NCBI GenBank assembly: GCA_019856515.1 | Contig: CP082230.1 | Coordinates: forward strand, 124,001 to 188,000 | Direction: 5' to 3' | DNA: 64,000 nucleotides | From: Prolixibacteraceae bacterium | Lineage (GTDB): Bacteria; Bacteroidota; Bacteroidia; Bacteroidales; Prolixibacteraceae | Part shown: piece after piece, positions 26,034 through 32,912 of the stretch | How positions within the stretch are numbered: the first letter of the stretch is position 1 | Layout: every line of letters starts with the position of its first letter | Translations under genes and position numbers: made by a program | Notes under the pieces: model-generated | Told to the model about the DNA's origin: nothing | Seen by the model: only the letters and a program-made list of their open reading frames with translations | The model's database searches: none

Positions 26034-26576
26034 TTAAATATTTAGAATCACATAAATGATTGGTATGAGTATACCGATGAGTATATACCATTTCCCACGA
26101 CCTTTGATCCCTCTTTTCCCAGGCACCATCCATATGCCGGATATTGCAAGAAATATTAGAGAGAAGGCAAAGAAATCACCCATCCAAGACCATCCATTTA
26201 GTTTATTGTAATGGAGTTTATTTATCCAAAAGATAAGAGGTCTCTTATTACTCGTTTGGTATTCTAGTTCTCCTGTTTTTCCATTATAGACTCCTATACC
26301 TCCCTGTAGATAAAGTCGGATCATTTCGTCATCTATCTGAGTGGTTTTTCTTAATGAAGGGTAAGAGTCATCAGCATTCCAAAAAGCTTCTAATTGGGAT
26401 CTGTTCATCTGTTTGGTTACCACCAACTGTTCTGCAATTTGTTCGTATGCAGGATCTTTCCCGTTCATATGGTTTAATAAAAAACCTGAAAGGGCATATA
26501 CAACGGTAATTCCAACCATTAAGAAACCTAGATCTCTATGGATGACACGCATCCAATGCTTCATGTTTATTTTCAT
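26034..26576 (-). CDS. PepSY-associated TM helix protein
   Basis: A 180-residue membrane protein. It opens KHWMRVIHRDLGFLMVGITVVYALSGFLLNH, the PepSY_TM first helix with conserved histidines. A periplasmic PepSY-like loop follows (GIGVYNGKTGELEYQ), then WINKLHYNKLNGWSWMGDFFAFSLIFLAISGIWMVPG and a last TM helix. Proteins of this family accompany TonB-dependent iron or siderophore uptake and are often suspected inner-membrane reductases. It is the last gene of the minus-strand operon beginning with the TonB receptor at 35630, 9 bp after the Cys-rich lipoprotein gene. This supports a metal or metallophore role for the whole cluster (inference). Confidence 0.85.
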   Translation of the reverse strand: MKINMKHWMRVIHRDLGFLMVGITVVYALSGFLLNHMNGKDPAYEQIAEQLVVTKQMNRSQLEAFWNADDSYPSLRKTTQIDDEMIRLYLQGGIGVYNGKTGELEYQTSNKRPLIFWINKLHYNKLNGWSWMGDFFAFSLIFLAISGIWMVPGKRGIKGRGKWYILIGILIPIIYVILNI

Positions 26577-26585
26577 TTATAAGGA

Positions 26586-27200
26586 CTATTGTACCGTTTC
26601 GTAATCTTCTCCTTGAATGAAGTAGATCGCATAGTAATCTTTGTTATGCTCTTTCATCCAACTACGCATTTTTGTAAGGTTGTTGTTTTCTGCAGCACAA
26701 GACTCGGCTGAACCATCTTCTTTATGTTGCTTTTCTTTAAGTTCATGCTCGTATTGCTCGATATACTCTTTAGTTAGTCTACGCTCTTTCATCATACCTG
26801 TAACAATAATCTCAGATCCCACCAACTCTTGGTTAAACCCTTTGATTTTGCCTCCTGCTTCTACACGAATACTAACTTTTTCATCATCTCCTGCCAAGAA
26901 ACATCTTCTACCTGAGTGTTTACAAGTATGTAGTACATTTCCTTTTACTTGCACTTGTTTATTAACTAGAGATTCGGCATTTGACATTAATGATTCTAGT
27001 GTATATACTTCGCTGCTTACACTCTTTTTCTTATCACAGCAGCTATCTTTCTTTTTCTCCTTCTCTTTATCACAGCAAGATTTTTTTGCCTCAGCACATT
27101 TTTCTGTTTTATCACAACCGTTACAATTTTTTTTAGATGTATTGTTACATGCAAAGGCCAAGAAAGCCACAAGAACTAGGGAAAATAATTTCATTCTCAT
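26586..27200 (-). CDS. Cys/Lys-rich lipoprotein with OB-fold-like domain
   Basis: A 204-residue lipoprotein (lipobox AFAC, Cys18). Residues about 19-60 are a low-complexity Cys/Lys stretch with CNGC, repeated SCCDKE/SCCDKK and EKCAE pairs that could bind metal or form a thiol cluster. Residues about 68-135 (VNKQVQVKGNVLHTCKHSGRRCFLAGDDEKVSIRV, then GSEIIVTGMM) resemble an OB-fold/tRNA_anti-like domain found in small Bacteroidota lipoproteins. Its position between DUF4857 and PepSY-TM genes links it to the putative metal uptake operon. The function is not known. Confidence 0.75.
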   Translation of the reverse strand: MRMKLFSLVLVAFLAFACNNTSKKNCNGCDKTEKCAEAKKSCCDKEKEKKKDSCCDKKKSVSSEVYTLESLMSNAESLVNKQVQVKGNVLHTCKHSGRRCFLAGDDEKVSIRVEAGGKIKGFNQELVGSEIIVTGMMKERRLTKEYIEQYEHELKEKQHKEDGSAESCAAENNNLTKMRSWMKEHNKDYYAIYFIQGEDYETVQ

Positions 27201-27277
27201 AATTATTATATTTGAAATGTTGATAAAATATATTTAGCTAATCAATAGCTGAAATGTTTCGTGTACAATGAATTTTA

Positions 27278-28492
27278 TTAATGTTTCTTAAGTAAAAATA
27301 GTGAAATAAATCCAGCAAAACCTGTCAGAATAATCCAAATGAATGAACACCAATTACTTTTTCTTCTATTGGTAATAAATAGTATTAATGCAAGTGCAAT
27401 ACCAATCACGATAGAGAAGAGATTTCCTTTATATATACGTGGATATACATACCCCGAATTATATTTCTCAAACGTTATACGTATTGGGAAGAGGTATGGA
27501 TTAATTTTTTCCCATAAATCGATCGTTTGACTTTGTGTTATCTCTCTAATAATCTTTAATGAATGTGCATCTACAGCATAATATTGACGTCCATCTTTAT
27601 TCGTAATTTGAACAGTCCAATAAACAGGATTTGCCATAATCAACAACTTCTCTGTATAGGGGTCAATTTTAAAAGGTAGCTTCTTTAGTTTATAATTATC
27701 CGTAGTAAGGAGATAGACATTATGCTCTTTATCAAATATAAATCCATAGAAGTTTCTATTTCCAATTTCATACATTTTAAAGTAGACAAATGGAATGTCT
27801 CTAACTTCTTTTACTTCACGAATAAATGGTTTACTGTTAACCATTTTCATATGAAACAGATGGTTTTCTGCATCTTGAATAAAATAGCCTTCATCATACG
27901 ATTTACGTGCCGTAGGATTACCATAACACCCCTTTACGGGATATTGTAGACCTACTTTATCTAATGCATGACTAAAATAATTGCTTTTCTCATTATTGAC
28001 TTTGTTATTACTAACATTAATGAATTCAATACCATTTTTAATACGGAAAACATCCTCTGGCATTTCTAATTTTACCCTCCCTGTATAGGCTTCGAATAGG
28101 GGGTAAAGAGGAATCTCTGGAGAGTCCGTTTCATTCGGGCTAAATCGCAAGTAGAATCCGTCGGTACGTATACTTCTAAGAGAGATCGGGTAGCCGTTAA
28201 TAGAGTCGGGCATCTTTCCCTTTGAGAGCATTTGGCGATAAAAGAAGAGAGGCATAATTGTGTCAAAGCCTTCTGCAGTGTAACTGTTGCCTGATTCATC
28301 CTTACGCAGTACATTATTTTTTGAAATAGTATTTGTTGTACAGAACTCTTTCCTTACTGAGCTATAATACGTGAAGGGATATGCTTCTTTCTCTTCTAAT
28401 GCTTTTTGTACTGTTTCTGGAATAATCCATAACAATAACAGGGTTATTAATAATACCCAACTATATCTGATAATTTTCTTAAAACAATTCAT
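27278..28492 (-). CDS. DUF4857 membrane-anchored protein
   Basis: A 404-residue protein with an N-terminal TM helix (about 10-25), a large extracytoplasmic domain and two C-terminal TM helices (about 355-372, 382-400). The layout and its place directly after an ABC-2 permease match the DUF4857 family of Bacteroidota. In the extracytoplasmic part GNPTARKSYDEGYFIQDAENHLFHMKMV and the repeated YYAVDAHSL/VYLLTTDN segments suggest a beta-propeller-like fold. It starts 37 bp after the permease stop. The biochemical function is unknown; it is probably part of the ABC transporter complex. Confidence 0.75.
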   Translation of the reverse strand: MNCFKKIIRYSWVLLITLLLLWIIPETVQKALEEKEAYPFTYYSSVRKEFCTTNTISKNNVLRKDESGNSYTAEGFDTIMPLFFYRQMLSKGKMPDSINGYPISLRSIRTDGFYLRFSPNETDSPEIPLYPLFEAYTGRVKLEMPEDVFRIKNGIEFINVSNNKVNNEKSNYFSHALDKVGLQYPVKGCYGNPTARKSYDEGYFIQDAENHLFHMKMVNSKPFIREVKEVRDIPFVYFKMYEIGNRNFYGFIFDKEHNVYLLTTDNYKLKKLPFKIDPYTEKLLIMANPVYWTVQITNKDGRQYYAVDAHSLKIIREITQSQTIDLWEKINPYLFPIRITFEKYNSGYVYPRIYKGNLFSIVIGIALALILFITNRRKSNWCSFIWIILTGFAGFISLFLLKKH

Positions 28493-28529
28493 AGTGTCGT
28501 GTGCTAAATGTATTCAACGATACAAATAT

Positions 28530-29201
28530 TTATACCTGTTTACCTTCTTTAAAACGCATGGTGGCATAGAAGACTGTGGTTGCAACTAGTAGAATAATGG
28601 CCACAAAGTATGGGAACATAAATATTACCCCCTGTGAATAGCCACTCCATAGAAATAGAGACACAAATAACCCCCATATTATAAGTGTCACACTTCTCAT
28701 TCTCCATGTTGGTTCGATACAGATCCATGACATCATTAAGTATGTGAGATATCCTGCACCTAACCATGGTAGTAGTGCTAAAGCCCATGCCGACATGATT
28801 TCGGAAGAGAAATAGAATGAAAGAATTGTCATCGCAACTCCAATTGAAACTATAAATATTGTAGTTAAAACCATTACACCATAACCCATCATCATCCCAA
28901 TCATTTTATGTCTTGGTATGGGAAGGTGTAGTGTCAGCTTTAGTCGTTTATGTTGAAGCTCTGGAACCATTTGGAATAATCCTAATAGTGCTCCTACTAT
29001 AATTGGCGCATATTTAAATGAAGAGACCATGATATAGTCTTTGTGAATAATCATATCCCACAACATAACTTGTCCGTTATATCTTATGGAATGAAAGATA
29101 TTCATCATCACATAAGTTGCTAGCCCCAACATGCCAATCAATATAATATAGACAATAAGTTTTGTTTTTATCCACTCTTTAAATAGTATCGATTGTATCA
29201 T
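28530..29201 (-). CDS. ABC-2 type transporter permease
   Basis: A 223-residue membrane protein with six hydrophobic segments spread over its length, starting SILFKEWIKTKLIVYIILIGMLGLATYVM. The length and the short loops fit an ABC-2 permease half-transporter. It starts 5 bp after the ATPase stop, so the two form a transporter pair. The direction of transport is not readable. Confidence 0.8.
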   Translation of the reverse strand: MIQSILFKEWIKTKLIVYIILIGMLGLATYVMMNIFHSIRYNGQVMLWDMIIHKDYIMVSSFKYAPIIVGALLGLFQMVPELQHKRLKLTLHLPIPRHKMIGMMMGYGVMVLTTIFIVSIGVAMTILSFYFSSEIMSAWALALLPWLGAGYLTYLMMSWICIEPTWRMRSVTLIIWGLFVSLFLWSGYSQGVIFMFPYFVAIILLVATTVFYATMRFKEGKQV

Positions 29202-29206
29202 TTGAT

Positions 29207-30091
29207 TTAATATTTTCCTGTTAGTCCTATAAAAGCATCTTCTAAAGAGAGCAATTCTGATTTAAACTCTAAGTTCTTTCCCGCTTCTTTGTAGATCAGC
29301 TGACTTGTCTCTTCTATAGATAAGAAACTATAGGTCTCAATGTGTGTCTGTTTCTCTTCTGTAGAATAGAACTGACCTTCTGAAAAAAGAGAAATTGGTA
29401 CCTCTTTAGGAATTGTGTAGCGTCTAAACCCTTCGATAATATCTTTGGTTGGTTTATGAAGGAGTAGTCCTCCATAATCCATGATCATACAGTCATCGAT
29501 CAGATGCTCCATATCTTGAATGATATGAGAGGTTAAGAAAATGGTTTTATTTTCACTCTGTGCATATTCCTTTAGAAACTCCACAAACAGACGACGATAT
29601 CCGGGATCTAGCCCCATTGAGAAATCATCTAAAATAAGTAACTCAGGATCCTGTGCTAACAGAAGGCCTAGTGCCACTTGTGAGCGTTGACCGCATGACA
29701 TCGTGCTTATCTTCTGTTTTGGTCCAACTTTGAGGTGTTGCATCAAATTCCAATAAGCTTTAGGCTTCCAATTATTAAAAAAGCGTGAATAGTATTTCTC
29801 TATCTGATGAATATTAAAAAAGTCGTGTTGTATGTGTCCCTCTAGAAGAAGACCAATATTCGAGATGTTTTTCGTTGACATGTTCTGCATAGATTCTCCA
29901 AAAATCTTACATGTTCCAGAGGTCGGTTTTAAATACCCTGTAAGGATATTAATGATAGTTGTTTTTCCAGTTCCATTCTTGCCTAGTAAACCTAATATCT
30001 TTCCTTTCTCCACTTGAAAGTTGATATCTCGATATATTAATCGTTCTCCATAGTAGTGGGTTATATTATTACATTCGATGATCGGTTGCAT
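29207..30091 (-). CDS. ABC transporter ATP-binding protein with variant motifs
   Basis: A 294-residue ABC ATPase of the CcmA/ABC-2 class. Walker A is GKNGTGKT (37-44). The signature is altered: MSCGQRSQVALG in place of LSGGQ. Walker B reads LLILDDFS, with Asp where the catalytic Glu is usual. The H-loop (FLTSHIIQDMEHL) is intact, followed by a C-terminal extension of about 80 residues. Whether the Asp form hydrolyses ATP slowly is a matter for testing. It pairs with the permease at 28530-29201 and is followed by DUF4857. Confidence 0.88.
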   Translation of the reverse strand: MQPIIECNNITHYYGERLIYRDINFQVEKGKILGLLGKNGTGKTTIINILTGYLKPTSGTCKIFGESMQNMSTKNISNIGLLLEGHIQHDFFNIHQIEKYYSRFFNNWKPKAYWNLMQHLKVGPKQKISTMSCGQRSQVALGLLLAQDPELLILDDFSMGLDPGYRRLFVEFLKEYAQSENKTIFLTSHIIQDMEHLIDDCMIMDYGGLLLHKPTKDIIEGFRRYTIPKEVPISLFSEGQFYSTEEKQTHIETYSFLSIEETSQLIYKEAGKNLEFKSELLSLEDAFIGLTGKY

Positions 30092-30104
30092 GATATCTAT
30101 TGTT

Positions 30105-31601
30105 TTATAGTTTTAATCCTAAAATAATTTGTGCTGAGTAGTAGTTCTTCTTCGTTTGCCATACAAATCCATTCGTGTTTATATAGACTTGTTTATTCTT
30201 AGGTAAAGAATAAGACCAAGTCATTCTCAAATGGTATTTTGAATACGCTGTTTCTAATTTATGTTGAAGTCCTTCAGCATAGTGTGGAACTTTATGAAGT
30301 TTACTATCTATTTTATTATCTTTCTGAATAAATAGTTTTCTTTCCCCTCCTATATTCCAGCCTAGTTTAAAACGTCCGATAAACAGCGATTGTGTTAAAC
30401 TTAAAGAGGGGATAATATATTGTTGTTTAAAATATTCGTTAGGACTTAGGTTTTGTATTGTATGATCATAAGCACCTATATTGACTTTAAACCAACTGTG
30501 TAATTTCCTCTTTTTATATGATATAATATTTTGCCATTGAAGGTCATAGTATTGCTCTTTGTACTTCTCTAACTCTGTAATAAGAATATAATCGGTTATG
30601 TATGCCTCTTTATCAAGAAGAATCTCCTTATAACGTCTTTCTAATCCTGTGTTATGATGAAATGAAGCCGTTGCCATACTTTGCCATTCCCATGCACTCT
30701 TTTTATAGGTGTGTCCAACCTCTAATTGATACAAATGTGGAGTATACTGATATGGTCTCTGTTTATTTAGGTTAATACGTTGTTCAATATTCTCTACTTT
30801 GACCAAGATATTTCCTCTCCATGAAGACTTTTGTCCAAGAGTATGAAAGAATAGAGCTCCACTCCAGAAATAACCTTGATAGTCAATGCTGAAAGCACCG
30901 TCATTATCCGTGTAACTTTCAGATATATTTCCGATGCCCTGAGTCAAAAAGATATAATCTTTTCTGTTCGGAATATAATTACGTGTCTGGTTCTTTTGTT
31001 TATACACATTATATCTTCCTGTGATCCCTAGCATTATATTTCCTATTTTGTAGCCTGAAGAGAGAGCAATCATAACATCAGATGTATTATTCCTGGGACG
31101 TGGATCAGTTCTTCTATAACTTTGTGAGAAGTTATAGCCTCCTTCGAGTCCAAGTTCCAGATTCTGTATTGTTTTTGAAACTCCTCCTTTTAGGTTGTAT
31201 GTCTCCAGTGTTTGATTTCCTCCAATAGTATCGGTGACTTGATAGGGGCCAAGTCGCCATGGTTCTGTTAGTATGGAGCCATATTTTCCATAGCGTTTGT
31301 CATACTGATAAGTTGCGTTTCCCCAATAGGTCCAGTTTTTTTCATGAATAATCTGTTCCGTTTGAAAACTGACCCTGGAAATTTTATTTCCACTTTGAAA
31401 CTGTAGTTCTTCTGGAATAGAACTGTTTTGATAACCAAATCGTACATCTCCTACACCCACCAATGGGTGAAGCTGTTTCGCTACGGGGTGTTGGTAGGTA
31501 TTACCTAAAATCACGGAATCTTCCACCGACGACAGTTGTCCATAGGTTGAAAAGGATCCTAGAAATAATAGAAGAGTGATAATATTTACCTTAGAGTACA
31601 T
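30105..31601 (-). CDS. DUF6850-like outer-membrane beta-barrel protein
   Basis: A 498-residue protein with a signal peptide (IITLLLFLGSFSTYGQ) and alternating aromatic strands throughout, ending in YYSAQIILGLKL. The RFGYQNSSIPEELQFQSGN start and the placement between a DUF4876 lipoprotein and an ABC transporter match the DUF6850 outer-membrane family. It would sit in the outer membrane beside the TonB receptor of the same operon. No ligand can be inferred. Confidence 0.75.
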   Translation of the reverse strand: MYSKVNIITLLLFLGSFSTYGQLSSVEDSVILGNTYQHPVAKQLHPLVGVGDVRFGYQNSSIPEELQFQSGNKISRVSFQTEQIIHEKNWTYWGNATYQYDKRYGKYGSILTEPWRLGPYQVTDTIGGNQTLETYNLKGGVSKTIQNLELGLEGGYNFSQSYRRTDPRPRNNTSDVMIALSSGYKIGNIMLGITGRYNVYKQKNQTRNYIPNRKDYIFLTQGIGNISESYTDNDGAFSIDYQGYFWSGALFFHTLGQKSSWRGNILVKVENIEQRINLNKQRPYQYTPHLYQLEVGHTYKKSAWEWQSMATASFHHNTGLERRYKEILLDKEAYITDYILITELEKYKEQYYDLQWQNIISYKKRKLHSWFKVNIGAYDHTIQNLSPNEYFKQQYIIPSLSLTQSLFIGRFKLGWNIGGERKLFIQKDNKIDSKLHKVPHYAEGLQHKLETAYSKYHLRMTWSYSLPKNKQVYINTNGFVWQTKKNYYSAQIILGLKL

Positions 31602-31634
31602 TGGTTCAACTATTTGGTTTATTGTAAATCATAC

Positions 31635-31663
31635 AAGAGTAGGGATCGAATCACCCTACTCTT
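31635..31663 (-). repeat. Intra-operon 10-bp hairpin
   Basis: Perfect inverted repeat (31635-31644 with 31654-31663, 9-nt loop) in the 120-bp gap between the DUF4876 and DUF6850 genes. There is no T-run after it on the minus strand, so it is more likely an RNA-processing or stability element than a full terminator. Confidence 0.5.
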
Positions 31664-31721
31664 TTGAAATGAACATTATTCCTTCGATTCAAAAATGGAA
31701 TATCTATAATCGATGGTTATT

Positions 31722-32906
31722 TTATTTTGTTGCTTGTATAAATGGTGTTGGTTTATCCATTACTTCGAAATCGTCTTTTGAGTTATTCGTATCTTGATAT
31801 ACCGTTCTTCCACTTACTACTTCTTTTACTTTTCTTCGTAAAGATTTTCCTCTTGTTACTCCACCTGTGATCATTGCATATGAGAAGTCTAATGATACAT
31901 CTAGCACTTTAGCAACAAATTTGTTTTCTCTTGCTAGTTCAACTGCATCTAGAATATATTTGTTTTCCACTTTCACTCCTTTTGATCTTGTAGACCCTGG
32001 TTTATTCTCAATATGTGAGATGATATAGTTATTGATGTCTGGTGCATTAAAAATGACAAATGATCGATTAAGTTGTGTTGTAGCAACCCAAATGAATGCA
32101 GAGTAAGAGAAGTTCTTGATTAAATTATCGACTTCAGGAACATCAACATCTCTTGAACCATCATACCACTCAAAATTAGCATTAGAAAGGTCAATTGAGT
32201 TTGGATTGTCTTTCGTGTGGTCAATACCTCTTGAGGCAATAACAATACTTCCTCCTGGAGCGACCATATAATCTTTGTCTGTTGGTATCGAATAAGCTGT
32301 TTGAAGTACCGTATATTCGTCAATATGTCCCCAAGCATTGATGTTGTTGGGTCCTGAATGTTGGTCTGTCTCTCCAATACTAAGACCTTTTGCATTTAAA
32401 GTCTTATCACTGTTGTTATAGATCTCAAAGAATTGGTCATAGTAATACATCCTTTTTGAGTTAGGAACGTCGCTTGCGGAAATAAAAATCTCTTTGATCA
32501 CCCAATCGCTAGTTGCAGAAGAGCGTGTAAGTGGTAACTCCACTTGAAGTTTTGCCCCAATTACACTTACATCTTGATTAGATGCAGCAAATGATATTTT
32601 ACTTTTATCAACGGTCGTTTGGTCTAAAATAACTTCTTTAGAAGTATTGACATTAAAAGAATATATCCCTTCTTCAATATTGAATTTTACTATACCATTC
32701 ACATCACTCGTCGCTTTCGTTTTTGCACTACTATTTCTGTTGGTTGCAGTAACTTTAAATCCGTCTAACGCTAGATCCATCATGTCTTTAGGTGCTTCTA
32801 GTTGAAGAGTTACTTCTGTGAATGGAAGAACTTTATCTTGCTTACAGGAAATAACCATCCCGATAAATAGTGTTATTAATAGTAGTTGAGGTAATAATTT
32901 TCTCAT
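31722..32906 (-). CDS. DUF4876 surface lipoprotein
   Basis: A 394-residue lipoprotein (IGMVISC, Cys21) with an early carboxypeptidase-like or Ig-like beta domain (about 30-125, VNGIVKFNIEEGIYSFNV). A long domain with WVIKEIFISASDVPNSKRMYYYDQFFEIYNNSD and ISHIENKPGSTRSKG segments follows. The family (DUF4876) is found directly beside TonB-dependent receptors in Bacteroidota and probably serves as the surface ligand-binding partner, like SusD for SusC. It starts 6 bp after the receptor stop. The ligand is unknown. Confidence 0.8.
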   Translation of the reverse strand: MRKLLPQLLLITLFIGMVISCKQDKVLPFTEVTLQLEAPKDMMDLALDGFKVTATNRNSSAKTKATSDVNGIVKFNIEEGIYSFNVNTSKEVILDQTTVDKSKISFAASNQDVSVIGAKLQVELPLTRSSATSDWVIKEIFISASDVPNSKRMYYYDQFFEIYNNSDKTLNAKGLSIGETDQHSGPNNINAWGHIDEYTVLQTAYSIPTDKDYMVAPGGSIVIASRGIDHTKDNPNSIDLSNANFEWYDGSRDVDVPEVDNLIKNFSYSAFIWVATTQLNRSFVIFNAPDINNYIISHIENKPGSTRSKGVKVENKYILDAVELARENKFVAKVLDVSLDFSYAMITGGVTRGKSLRRKVKEVVSGRTVYQDTNNSKDDFEVMDKPTPFIQATK

Positions 32907-32912
32907 GATAGT

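Noticed and set aside
26641..27237. 198-codon plus-strand ORF
   Set aside because: Antisense to the Cys-rich lipoprotein gene; its Cys/Ser/Phe-rich composition is the complement of the Lys/Cys repeat.
31635..31663. tRNA T-arm-like sequence (ATCGAATCA between complementary arms)
   Set aside because: No acceptor, D or anticodon arms around it; it is a simple hairpin.
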